In this document: positions 40,458 through 49,113 of the stretch, in pieces | How positions within the stretch are numbered: position 1 is the stretch's first letter | How the letters are laid out: each line of letters opens with the position of its first letter | DNA from: an uncultured Ferrovibrio sp. | Lineage (GTDB): Bacteria; Pseudomonadota; Alphaproteobacteria; Ferrovibrionales; Ferrovibrionaceae | Assembly (NCBI RefSeq): GCF_937960835.1 | Contig: NZ_CALGPC010000008.1 | Coordinates: forward strand, 16,939-80,938 | DNA: 64,000 nt | Reading direction: 5' to 3' | The notes under the pieces: generated by a model | Seen by the model: the letters and a program-made list of their open reading frames with translations, nothing else | Database searches by the model: none | Told to the model about the DNA's origin: nothing | Translations under genes and position numbers: made by a program

Positions 40458-42295
40458 AACGATTCCTCCCAGGATTTGGACAAGCGCATGGCGCAGACGA
40501 TCAGTCCCACCATCGAATAGGTCTGCGGGAAATTGCCCCACAACGTGCCGTCGCGCGGATCGATATCCTCCGACAGCATGCCAAGATGATTGCGCGAGGC
40601 CAGCAGCGTCTCAAAGATCGCCCGCGCCTCGTCACGCCGCCCGCAGGCGGCCAGCGCGTCGATATACCAGAATGTGCAGATGGTAAAGGCGGTATGCGGC
40701 TGCCCGAAATCGTCGGGTGCCACATAGCGCATCAGATGATTGCCGCGGCGAAGCTCCTGCGTGATCGCATCGAGCGTGCCAATGAAACGCGGATCGTCGG
40801 CCGCGACAAAGCCGATTTCCTGCAGCAGCAGCAGCGAGGCATCGAGATCCTGTCCGCCGAAGCTTTCGACGAAGCTGTTGCGATGCGGATTCCAGGCCTG
40901 CTCCAGAATCGCCTTGCGGATGCGGTCGGCATGTTCGCGCCAATAGGCGCCGCGATCCTCAAGTCCCAGCACGCCGGCAATCTTGGCAAGCCGGCGGCAG
41001 GCCGCCCAGCACATCGCGGCGGAATGCGTATGCACCCGTTCGCGGCCGCGGAATTCCCACAGGCCCGCATCGGGCACCAGCGCCAGCGCCGCCGCCTTCT
41101 CGCCCAGGCCTTCCAGCTGGCGGAACAGCGCGGCATCGCCGCGATGCGGCAGGCGGTGATCGAAGAACATCTGCGCTGCCGCCAGCACGATGCTGCCATA
41201 GGTATCGTTCTGGCGCTGGGCGAAGGCGGCATTGCCGACCCGCACCGGTCCCATGCCGCGATAGCCGCGCAGGCTCGTGATCGTGCGTTCTTCCATCGAG
41301 GAGCCCGGCACGATGCCATAGACCGGCTGCAGCTCCTCGCCCGGATGCTGCGCCACCACGGTGGTGATGTAGCGCAGGAAATCCTCCATCGTCTTGGTGG
41401 CGCCGAGCCGGTTCAGCGCCTGCACGACGAAATAGGCATCGCGCATCCAGCAATAGCGATAATCCCAGGTGCGCGGCGTGTTCGCCGCTTCGGGGATCGA
41501 GGTGGTGAGCGCCGCAACGATGGCGCCGGTCTCTTCGCAGGAACAGAGCTTGAGGGTGATCGCCGCGCGGATCACCGCATCCTGATATTCGAACGGCACC
41601 GAGAGATAGCGCACCCAGTCTTCCACCCAGTATTCGATGGTGCGCTCCAGAAACTCGCGGCTGATGTGCTGCACCGAGGCCGTGAAGCTCTCATCCGGCC
41701 CGAGGATCAGCGTCACCGGATGGGTGAGGACGAATTCGCTTTCGCTGTCGACGAAGGCGATCGGCGCGTCGGTGGTCAGGCGGATCGCAGCGCCAGGCGC
41801 CGTGAAGCGGATATGGTTGCTGCCCAGGGTGCGGCTGGCCTGAAGCGAGCCGTAATCGAAAAGCGGCCGCACCCGGATGCGGATCACCGGCGCGCCGGCT
41901 ACCGGCTCAATGCGGCGCATCAGCATCGCCGGGCGATACATGCGGTCGTACTGCTTGAAGCGCGGCGCGAAATCGATGATGCGGATGCAGCCGCCCTGCG
42001 CATCGGTCAGTTCGGTGGTCAGAACCGCCGTGTTGTCGATATAGCGCTGCTTGGACTCCACCATGCCGCGCAGTTCCACCGACATGACGCCGTCATCTTC
42101 GAATTTCGGCTCGAGCAGACGGCACAGCACCGGATCGCCGTCCATGCGCGGCACGCAATGCCAGACGATATTGGCATGGCGGTCGATCAGCGCGGCAACC
42201 ACGGAATTGCCGATCACGCCGAGATTGAGATCGCTTTGCAAACGGGTGGCATGGGACTGGCTGGCGGCGTCGGGGGCGGAACGGCGTTCGGTCAT
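40442..42295 (-). CDS. GH15-family glycoside hydrolase (glucoamylase/trehalase-like)
   Basis: This 617-residue protein contains an N-terminal beta-sheet domain and a C-terminal six-hairpin barrel of GH15. Visible landmarks are GVIGNSVVAALIDRHANIVW near 28-47, TWDYRYCWMRDAYFVVQALN and, near the end, GMLSEDIDPRDGTLWGNFPQ, which includes the catalytic base. It lies between otsB and otsA, so trehalose or a related glucan is the likely substrate. The ATG overlaps the otsB stop (ATGA, 42292-42295). Confidence 0.92.
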   Translation of the reverse strand: MTERRSAPDAASQSHATRLQSDLNLGVIGNSVVAALIDRHANIVWHCVPRMDGDPVLCRLLEPKFEDDGVMSVELRGMVESKQRYIDNTAVLTTELTDAQGGCIRIIDFAPRFKQYDRMYRPAMLMRRIEPVAGAPVIRIRVRPLFDYGSLQASRTLGSNHIRFTAPGAAIRLTTDAPIAFVDSESEFVLTHPVTLILGPDESFTASVQHISREFLERTIEYWVEDWVRYLSVPFEYQDAVIRAAITLKLCSCEETGAIVAALTTSIPEAANTPRTWDYRYCWMRDAYFVVQALNRLGATKTMEDFLRYITTVVAQHPGEELQPVYGIVPGSSMEERTITSLRGYRGMGPVRVGNAAFAQRQNDTYGSIVLAAAQMFFDHRLPHRGDAALFRQLEGLGEKAAALALVPDAGLWEFRGRERVHTHSAAMCWAACRRLAKIAGVLGLEDRGAYWREHADRIRKAILEQAWNPHRNSFVESFGGQDLDASLLLLQEIGFVAADDPRFIGTLDAITQELRRGNHLMRYVAPDDFGQPHTAFTICTFWYIDALAACGRRDEARAIFETLLASRNHLGMLSEDIDPRDGTLWGNFPQTYSMVGLIVCAMRLSKSWEESFWRGS

Positions 42296-43077
42296 CGATC
42301 GGCTCCGGCAGCAGATGAAGCAAACTCGGCAAGCCAGGCACGCACCGCGGCGGCATCGGTGAAGCCCGGCCGGCCCGGCTGGATCAGCGCGCCCACCGGC
42401 AGGGCCATCCCGCCCATAGCCTCTACGGCGCGGAAGCCGTCGACATCGGTGGTGTCGTCGCCGATGAAAACCGGGATGCGGCCGGCAAAGCGGGGCTCCG
42501 CCATGAAACGCTCGACCGCGGTGCCTTTCGACTGGGCGGCATCCTTGACTTCCCAGACCAGCTTGCCGGGCAACAGGATCAGACCTTCGATGCCATACAG
42601 CGCATGTTCCAGCCGCGCGCCGATATCCGGGCCGAGCGATGGCGCATGGCGGTAATGCACCGCGAGCGCGTGGCTTTTCTGTTCGACGATGATGCCAGGA
42701 TCGAGATCGCGCAGGGATTCCGCCGCCTGGCGGAGCCGTTCTGGAATGGTGCGGCGGGCGACGACTTCGCGCGGCAGGTGCGGCTGGGGCCGCCATTCGC
42801 CGCCATGCTGGCCCGAAGCCGGCAGCCGCAAAGGATCGAACAGCCGGTCGAGATCATCCAGCGGCCGGCCGGAGACAAGCGCCAGCGCGCCGTCCAGAAC
42901 CTGTTCAAGCAGGGCGAGATGCTCGCGCAGCCCCGGCGGCACGGTCACCGCACTGGGATGGGCGGCGATATCGAGAAGGGTGCCGTCGACATCCAGGAAC
43001 AGCGCCCAGTTCCGATGCGGCGCGGGCGGCGGCGCGGGCAAATTCCCGGTCCGGTGGGGGGACGCATTCTCAATCAT
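42292..43077 (-). CDS. otsB: Trehalose-6-phosphate phosphatase
   Basis: This 261-residue HAD-family phosphatase has the nucleophile motif WALFLDVDGTLLDIA, GRPLDDLDRL, and the late acid pair in VFIGDDTTDVDGFRAV. It dephosphorylates trehalose-6-phosphate. It is the first gene of an otsB-GH15-otsA operon that makes and possibly recycles trehalose, a protectant in osmotic and drying stress. The start at 43077 is preferred; the ribosome site is weak. Confidence 0.93.
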   Translation of the reverse strand: MIENASPHRTGNLPAPPPAPHRNWALFLDVDGTLLDIAAHPSAVTVPPGLREHLALLEQVLDGALALVSGRPLDDLDRLFDPLRLPASGQHGGEWRPQPHLPREVVARRTIPERLRQAAESLRDLDPGIIVEQKSHALAVHYRHAPSLGPDIGARLEHALYGIEGLILLPGKLVWEVKDAAQSKGTAVERFMAEPRFAGRIPVFIGDDTTDVDGFRAVEAMGGMALPVGALIQPGRPGFTDAAAVRAWLAEFASSAAGADR

Positions 43078-43436
43078 CAGCCTACTTTGATCCGCCTGGA
43101 GGGGACAGGATGGTGGGGTAATTGCCAAATTTCTCGGTTTTCCGAGAAAACATAGGTGGCCCTTCTCCGAATACAACCCCAAAACAGGGGAAAAGTAAGG
43201 CGATTCCTATTCGACGAGGGCGATTTTTTCCCCACGACCCTTAGGGGAGGTTGCAGCGGCGTCACCCGGCGGCATCCTCCAACACCCGCCATGTGGCGGA
43301 CCGCTACAGGCAAGCTTTACGGAATTCGTCAGCCGAAATGTTTTCGCTGCAATGAGCGGTCCTACCGGTGTTGCAAACCGATGCGGGCTCAGTCTCGCCT
43401 GATGGTCGGCGTCAACACTGAGCCCGCATCCATGGC
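43078..43436. other. 359-bp intergenic region upstream of otsB with hairpins
   Basis: A small stem TTCTCGG/CCGAGAA with a TTTT loop lies at 43131-43148, about 55 nt before otsB. Near the TPR gene a perfect 14-bp inverted repeat (GATGCGGGCTCAGT, 43380-43393, with 43417-43430) follows the TPR stop by 6 nt and may end that transcript. A plus-strand frame spanning most of the region has no features of a real protein. Confidence 0.6.
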
Positions 43437-44765
43437 TTAAGCCGCGATCTTGTCCGCGGCGAAGAAGCGGTAGCGCTGCGCCAGCGGGCTGGCCGGCTTA
43501 ACGCGCAGCCGTTCAGCCGCCAGGGCGCGCACCAGCGCCACGTCATTGGCGCGCCGCGCCGCCTCGATCAGGGTCAGCTCCAGCAGATCGCGCTGTGCAT
43601 GGCTGCCGCCGAAGCGATGCGCAATCGCGCGCACCGGCCGCAACCGGCTGATCGTCTGCGCATAGCGGCCTTCGGCGAAGGCGATCAGCGCTTCCGCCAC
43701 CGGCAGGCCGACCTGCGCCGCCATCGCCGCGTTGCTGCCCTTTCCTTCGATGGCTGAACGCTGCAGGCTCGCCATCTGCTGCTCGACCAGATCCTTGCGG
43801 CCTGCGCCGAGGAAGCTGATCAGGCCATGCACGTCGTTGAAGGCATAGAAGCCGTCCTGCACTAGCGGCGCCCAGGCATCGGCGATCTCGGCCCAGCGCG
43901 CCGCGCCGACCTCGATGCCGCGCAGATGCAGGCGCCACAGCATTGCCGACGCATCGATCATGTCGAGCACCACGGTCGATTTGCCGCCACGGATGCTCTG
44001 GTCGTAAAGCTCCAGCACCGTGTCGATCTCGTCGCGCTCGAGATGATACAGTGCCAGATGCCACCAGTTATGCACCGCCATCATGTTGTCCGGCGCCCAG
44101 TCGGCCATGCGGTCGCGCGCCCAGCGGATGCCCTCGTCGACACGCCCCCGCATCTCCATTACATGGCAGACCGCATGATGTGCCCAGGCATCCTTGGGAT
44201 TGAGTTCGCAGGCGCGGCGACCGGCCTCTTCGGCCTTGCCGTATTCGCCGCATTCCTCAAGGCCGAAAGCCAGCATCCCGAGCACCGCATGATAGTTCGG
44301 CAAATCCGCCGACCAGTTCGGCAACACGCGCACGATGCGGTCGCGCAGGTTGCGGGCATCGCCGCGATAGAAGTCGAACAGATGCGCCATCTGCAGCGCC
44401 AGCGCATCGCGCGGATAGGCCAGCAGGATATCCTCGAACTTCTCCGCAGCCTCCTCATAGCGGCCATCGGCCAAGGCCGTCGCGGCGGCGACATGCAGAT
44501 ATTCGCGGTCGGTGCGGGCGCAGCGCCTGGCGGCGTCGATCGCCTCCCGCGCCGGCGCAAGCCCGGCCGCCTCGGTGCCGGACAGGAACAGATGCGCGCG
44601 CATGGCATGGGCCATGGCGAAATCCGGTGCGGCGGCAATCGCCGCATCCAGCGGCTCGAACGGATTGCCGTGATAGCAATGGAAGCCCGACAGGGCCTGC
44701 TCGAATAACGCGACCGCTTCACGGCTCGCGCCGCTGACCGTGTCGCCGCGGTTGTCCTTCATCAT
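43437..44765 (-). CDS. Tetratricopeptide repeat protein (TTC38-like)
   Basis: This 442-residue soluble protein made of helical repeats resembles the TTC38 family: ALFEQALSGFHCYHGNPFEPLDAAI near the start, then YPRDALALQMAHLFDFYRGD and HAVCHVMEMRGRVDEGI, followed by NWWHLALYHLERDE. Its molecular role is unknown. The start at 44765 is supported by AGGAGGG 7 nt upstream. It diverges from a TetR gene, and a TetR-type palindrome lies about 90 bp before its start. Confidence 0.85.
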   Translation of the reverse strand: MMKDNRGDTVSGASREAVALFEQALSGFHCYHGNPFEPLDAAIAAAPDFAMAHAMRAHLFLSGTEAAGLAPAREAIDAARRCARTDREYLHVAAATALADGRYEEAAEKFEDILLAYPRDALALQMAHLFDFYRGDARNLRDRIVRVLPNWSADLPNYHAVLGMLAFGLEECGEYGKAEEAGRRACELNPKDAWAHHAVCHVMEMRGRVDEGIRWARDRMADWAPDNMMAVHNWWHLALYHLERDEIDTVLELYDQSIRGGKSTVVLDMIDASAMLWRLHLRGIEVGAARWAEIADAWAPLVQDGFYAFNDVHGLISFLGAGRKDLVEQQMASLQRSAIEGKGSNAAMAAQVGLPVAEALIAFAEGRYAQTISRLRPVRAIAHRFGGSHAQRDLLELTLIEAARRANDVALVRALAAERLRVKPASPLAQRYRFFAADKIAA

Positions 44766-44851
44766 CGTTACGCCCTCCTGACCAGATGTTTTGACTGTTT
44801 GCTCACGGGGTTGCGCCATACGGCGCTCAAGCTCCTTGGAATCGTTCCAAT

Positions 44852-44877
44852 AAACATACCGACTGGTTGGTATGTTT
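44852..44877. promoter_or_regulatory. TetR-type operator in front of the TPR gene
   Basis: AAACATACC and GGTATGTTT form a perfect 9-bp inverted repeat around an 8-bp core (GACTGGTT). The core sequence TACCGACTGGTTGGTA closely matches the site before the tetR-like gene, so one regulator probably binds both. Confidence 0.75.
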
Positions 44878-45027
44878 AGCGGCGCAGGGGGTATATGGAT
44901 TCCAGGGTCGCCGGTCAAGGTATTAGTAAACCCGGATTTCGTCCGGACTCTTCCCTTTTCTGATTGATTGCCCTAGATTTTCGCGAAGAGGCAGGAGGCC
45001 GGGCGGATTGCGATCACGAAATTGTTA

Positions 45028-45043
45028 TACCGACCGGTCAGTA
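45028..45043. promoter_or_regulatory. TetR-type operator in front of the TetR gene
   Basis: TACCGACCGGTCAGTA is a 16-bp near-palindrome that lies about 17 bp before the TetR start, and it matches the operator at 44857-44872 at 13 of 16 positions. It fits autoregulation. Confidence 0.75.
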
Positions 45044-45059
45044 GATTATAGGGATTCAT

Positions 45060-45713
45060 ATGGCTCGTGACGCCGCCGCCACCCGCACCGCCATCATGGA
45101 TGCCGCCCAGGAACTCATCCTGCAGGCCGGCTTCTCGGCCACCTCGGTCGACACCGTGATCGCCAAGGCGGGTCTGACCAAGGGCGCATTCTTCTATCAT
45201 TTCAAAAGCAAGGCCGAGCTCGCCCATGCCCTGGTGCTGCGCGATGCGGAGCGCGACGCGGCGCATCTGGAAGAACTGCTCGCCCGCGCCGAGACGCTGA
45301 GCCGCGACCCTTTGCAGCAGGTGCTGATCTGCATCGGTTTGTATGAAGAGGAAATGGCCAAGCTGACCGCGCCTTTCCCCGGCTGCCTCTATGCCTCCTA
45401 TTGCTACGAGGCGCAGCTTTTCGACGACACCACGATGGATATCGTGCGCCGCGCCTTCAGCGACTGGGCCGGGCGCGTGGCGGGCAAGCTGAGGCAGGTG
45501 ATCGCGCTGTATCCCCCGCGCCTGCCCGTTACCGCCGATGGCCTGGCGGAAATGGGACTGGCGGTGATCGAGGGCGCCTATATCCTGTCGAAAGTGAACC
45601 GCGATCCCAAAGCCGTTGCCGCGCAGTTCCGCCATTACCGCAACTATCTGGAGCTGCTGTTCGCGCCGGATCTGCAGCAGCGGAAGCTGGACGGACAAAC
45701 CGCAGCCGCCTAG
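45060..45713 (+). CDS. TetR/AcrR-family regulator
   Basis: This 217-residue protein has an N-terminal helix-turn-helix of the TetR type (AAQELILQAGFSATSVDTVIAKAGLTKGAFFYHFKSK). The C-terminal ligand domain has a CLYASYCYEAQLF segment, similar to NemR/AcuR-like regulators that sense electrophiles through cysteines. It probably represses itself and the divergent TPR gene through the two matching operators. The cyclase gene follows 8 nt after its stop. Confidence 0.92.
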   Translation: MARDAAATRTAIMDAAQELILQAGFSATSVDTVIAKAGLTKGAFFYHFKSKAELAHALVLRDAERDAAHLEELLARAETLSRDPLQQVLICIGLYEEEMAKLTAPFPGCLYASYCYEAQLFDDTTMDIVRRAFSDWAGRVAGKLRQVIALYPPRLPVTADGLAEMGLAVIEGAYILSKVNRDPKAVAAQFRHYRNYLELLFAPDLQQRKLDGQTAAA

Positions 45714-45721
45714 GCTGCGGC

Positions 45722-47437
45722 ATGGCCGCCGCACCAGGCGCCAAAGGCGCAAACTGGAAGCAGATCTACAGCCGGACCAAGCTTGCTTCCGGCCTGGTGC
45801 TGTTCACGTTTCTCATCACGCATCTGCTCAACCATGCGCTGGGCCTGATCAGCCTGGACGCGATGAATGCCGGCAACCGGCTTTACGGCGCGCTGTGGCA
45901 TACCTGGCCGGCGACCATCCTGCTCTATGGCGCAGCCGTGCTGCATCCGCTGCTTGCCGGCTTCAGCTGGCTGCGCCGCGGCCATTACCGCCGCATCCAC
46001 TGGCAGGGCTGGACGCAATTGCTGCTCGGCCTGTGCATTCCGCCTTTGGTGGTCGAGCATATCTTCGGCACGCGGGCGAGCGAGGCAGCTCTGGGGCTTA
46101 ATGTCTCTTACGCCTATGTGCTGATCGTGCTGTTCGTCGAGCAGCCTCTGCTGGGCCTGAAACAGAACCTGCTGGTGCTGATCGCCTGGGGCCATGGCTG
46201 CATCGGCGTCTATTACTGGCTGCGCATGAAGCCATTCTATCAGCGCGGCTGGCCATTTCTCTATGCTGCCGCTTTGCTGCTGCCGGCACTGGCGATGCTG
46301 GGCTTCGTATCGGGCGGACGCGAGGTTGCGCATCTGATGCAGCAGCCCGCATGGCTTGAGCAGTTCCGCCGCGAGCTGAACTGGCCGGGACCGGTTGCCG
46401 GCGAATTCACCGCTGCCTTCACGCAGAGCGCCTACTGGACCATGACGGCTTTGCTGGCCATCGGCCTCGCCTGGCGTCTGGCGAAGCTGCTGCTTCAGCG
46501 GCGCGGTGGCAGCCTTGCGATTTCCTATCCGGACGGCCGACGCTATCGCGGTGCGGGCGGCAGCGTCAGCATTCTGGAGGCAAGCCGCGCAATCGGTTAT
46601 CCGCATGCCTCCATCTGCGACGGACAGGGCCGCTGTTCGACCTGCCGTGTGCGCATCTTCGGTCCTGGCGCTGCGTTATTGCCGCCGCCCGATGCAGCGG
46701 AGGCACGTGTGCTGGAGCGCGTGCAGGCCGCGCCCGGCGTGCGGCTGGCCTGCCAGATCCGCCCGCGCGGCGACATTGCCGTGGTGCCTCTGCTGCCCGC
46801 CGGCGTGCTGCCGAAGATCGCCTATGGCGCCGCCAGCCATGCCCAGGGTTCCGAGCGGCGCATCGCCATCCTGTTCGCCGATCTGCGCGGCTTCACCAAG
46901 CTATCCGAAGGCCGCCTGCCTTACGATGTGGTGTTTTTGCTGAATCAGTATTTCAAGGCGATGGGCGAAGCGGTCGACGCCGCCGGCGGTCGGCTCGACA
47001 AATTCATCGGCGACGGCGTGATGGCCCTGTTCGGCATCGATGAAGGCGCCGATGAAGGCTGCCGCCGCGCACTGAATGCCGCGCGCCGCATGGCGGCGGC
47101 TTTGAGTAAGCTGAACGAAGCGCTAAAGGGCGATCTCGGCCAGAGCCTGAAGCTCGGGATCGGCATTCACTGCGGCCCGGCCATCGTCGGCGAGATGGGT
47201 CATGGCGCAGCCTTGCATCTGACAGCAGTCGGCGATGCGGTGAATACCGCCAGCCGCCTTGAAAGCGCGACAAAGGAATTCGGCGCCGAGCTTGTCATTT
47301 CCGAAGAGGTGGCCGAGCGCGCCGGCATTGCCGATGCAAAGACGGCGGGCTGGCAGCAGGCCACAATCACCATTCGCGGCAAATCCGAGCCGCTGCGCGT
47401 TCTGGTCGGCACAGAGGTCGCCGCTTTGCGCTTCTAG
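45722..47437 (+). CDS. Membrane-anchored adenylate/guanylate cyclase with a [2Fe-2S] domain
   Basis: This 571-residue protein has three parts. Residues 1-260 form about six membrane helices with several buried histidines (ITHLLNHALGL, VEHIFG, WGHGCIGVYYW), like a haem-b anchor. Residues about 265-350 are a ferredoxin-like domain with C299, C305, C308 and C344. Residues about 375-571 are a class III cyclase catalytic domain (ILFADLRGFTKLSE, FIGDGVMALFG). The anchor recalls the redox-regulated cyclase CyaC of Sinorhizobium meliloti. A redox signal passing through haem and Fe-S to cAMP is an inference. The start at 45722 has a weak ribosome site and is 8 nt after the TetR gene. Confidence 0.88.
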   Translation: MAAAPGAKGANWKQIYSRTKLASGLVLFTFLITHLLNHALGLISLDAMNAGNRLYGALWHTWPATILLYGAAVLHPLLAGFSWLRRGHYRRIHWQGWTQLLLGLCIPPLVVEHIFGTRASEAALGLNVSYAYVLIVLFVEQPLLGLKQNLLVLIAWGHGCIGVYYWLRMKPFYQRGWPFLYAAALLLPALAMLGFVSGGREVAHLMQQPAWLEQFRRELNWPGPVAGEFTAAFTQSAYWTMTALLAIGLAWRLAKLLLQRRGGSLAISYPDGRRYRGAGGSVSILEASRAIGYPHASICDGQGRCSTCRVRIFGPGAALLPPPDAAEARVLERVQAAPGVRLACQIRPRGDIAVVPLLPAGVLPKIAYGAASHAQGSERRIAILFADLRGFTKLSEGRLPYDVVFLLNQYFKAMGEAVDAAGGRLDKFIGDGVMALFGIDEGADEGCRRALNAARRMAAALSKLNEALKGDLGQSLKLGIGIHCGPAIVGEMGHGAALHLTAVGDAVNTASRLESATKEFGAELVISEEVAERAGIADAKTAGWQQATITIRGKSEPLRVLVGTEVAALRF

Positions 47438-47559
47438 CGAAGACCTGCGGCGAATTTCCGGACAGAAGTGTGGACAACCGGTGCTGCAATTGACATCGGT
47501 CAAATCCGCCCCTAGGGCCAGACTGTTACAGTGCCGGGTTCCATAAAAACGAAAAAGAC

Positions 47560-49059
47560 ATGTTGAAGCTCAAGCGCATCGCCATCGACACCCATCGCGA
47601 AAGCATCGCCTATCTGTCCCGCGATTGCGGTCTGTACCGGGCCGAGGAATTCCAGGCACTTGCCAAGATCGAGGTCACCGCCGACGGCATCCGCGTGCCG
47701 GCAACCTTGAACATCGTCGACGATCCCAGCCTGCTGGAGCCCGACGAGCTAGGCCTGTCGGAAGAAGCCTTCCGGCTGTTCGGCAAAGCGCCGGGCACGC
47801 GCGTTGCCATCGATCATCCGCGGCCGGTGGAAAGCCTGGAGGCCGTGCGCGGCAAGATCCAGGGCCGCATTCTCAGCGAAGACGAATACAAGTCGGTGAT
47901 CCGCGACATCGCCGCCCAGCGCTATTCCAAGATGGAGATCGCTGCCTTCCTGGTGGCCTGCGCCAGCTTCATGACGGCCGAAGAGGTGCTGAGCCTCACC
48001 CGCGCCATGGCCTGCGTCGGCCATCGGCTGGATTGGGGCGACAAGCTGGTGGTCGACAAGCATTGCATCGGCGGCATCCCCGGCAATCGCACCTCGATGA
48101 TCGTGGTGCCGATTGTCATGGCGCATGGCCTGACGATTCCGAAGACGTCTTCACGCGCGATTACCTCGCCGGCCGGCACGGCGGATACGATGGAGGTGCT
48201 GGCCCGCGTCGATATCGGCACCGACGAGATGCGCGCCATCGTGGAAAAGATCGGCGGCTGCCTGGTCTGGGGCGGCCGGGTGAACCTGTCGCCCGCCGAT
48301 GACGTGATGATCACCGTCGAGCGACCCCTGGGCATCGATACGCGCGAGCAGATGGTCGCCTCGATCCTGTCGAAGAAGATCACCGCCGGCGCGCGTCATC
48401 TGGTGCTCGACATTCCGGTCGGGCCGACCGCGAAGGTGCGCAGCCGCAACGAGGCGGTGCGCCTGCGCAAGCTGTTCGAATATGTCTCCGGCGCGCTGGG
48501 CCTGCCGATCGACATCGTGCTCACCGATGGCAGCCAGCCGGTCGGCTACGGCGTCGGCCCGATGCTGGAAGCGCGCGACGTGCTGGCCGTGTTGCGCAAC
48601 GATCCCGCGGCGCCGGCCGATCTGCGCGATCGCGCGCTGCTGGTGGCAGGCGCGCTGATCGATACCGATCCTGCAATCCGCGGCGGCCGCGGAATTCATC
48701 GCGCCCGCGAATTGCTGGATTCCGGCGCCGCCATGCGCGCGATGGAAAAGCTGATCGAGGCACAGGGCCCGAGCGGAATGACGATTGCGCCAAGCAGCCT
48801 GGCTTACGAGGTGCTGGCGCCGCGCGACGGGCTGGTCTGCGGCATCGATTGCCTGCGCATCGCCCGCATCGCCCGCCTGGCCGGCGCGCCTGCCTTCAAG
48901 GGCGCGGGCGTCGATCTGCTGAAGAAAACCGGCGACGCTGTGCGCAAGGGCGAGCCGCTTTATCGCGTCCATGCGGGGCTGGCCACCGATCTGGCCTTTG
49001 CCGCGGAGCTTGCCGAGCGCGATAGTGGATATGTGCTGAACGGCACGGAAACGATTTGA
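47560..49059 (+). CDS. AMP phosphorylase/thymidine phosphorylase-family protein
   Basis: This 499-residue glycosyltransferase-3 fold protein has KHCIGGIPGNRTSMIVVPI and the phosphorylase signature SSRAITSPAGTADTMEVL, with an 80-residue N-terminal beta domain typical of the archaeal AMP phosphorylase group. Members release ribose-1,5-bisphosphate from AMP or ribose-1-phosphate from pyrimidine nucleosides. Bacterial members are usually annotated as putative thymidine phosphorylases. It precedes a beta-CASP nuclease gene by 54 nt, a repeated association in proteobacteria. Confidence 0.88.
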   Translation: MLKLKRIAIDTHRESIAYLSRDCGLYRAEEFQALAKIEVTADGIRVPATLNIVDDPSLLEPDELGLSEEAFRLFGKAPGTRVAIDHPRPVESLEAVRGKIQGRILSEDEYKSVIRDIAAQRYSKMEIAAFLVACASFMTAEEVLSLTRAMACVGHRLDWGDKLVVDKHCIGGIPGNRTSMIVVPIVMAHGLTIPKTSSRAITSPAGTADTMEVLARVDIGTDEMRAIVEKIGGCLVWGGRVNLSPADDVMITVERPLGIDTREQMVASILSKKITAGARHLVLDIPVGPTAKVRSRNEAVRLRKLFEYVSGALGLPIDIVLTDGSQPVGYGVGPMLEARDVLAVLRNDPAAPADLRDRALLVAGALIDTDPAIRGGRGIHRARELLDSGAAMRAMEKLIEAQGPSGMTIAPSSLAYEVLAPRDGLVCGIDCLRIARIARLAGAPAFKGAGVDLLKKTGDAVRKGEPLYRVHAGLATDLAFAAELAERDSGYVLNGTETI

Positions 49060-49113
49060 GCCGGCGATCCGTTGACACAAGCGGCACGTTGACTGAGTGA
49101 AAGAAGCGACAGC

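Noticed and set aside
39081..42655. Long plus-strand frames opposite otsA and GH15
   Set aside because: Antisense of well-supported genes; product looks like a shadow frame.
43156..43440. 94-residue plus-strand frame in the otsB upstream gap
   Set aside because: No ribosome site, odd composition and it spans two hairpins.
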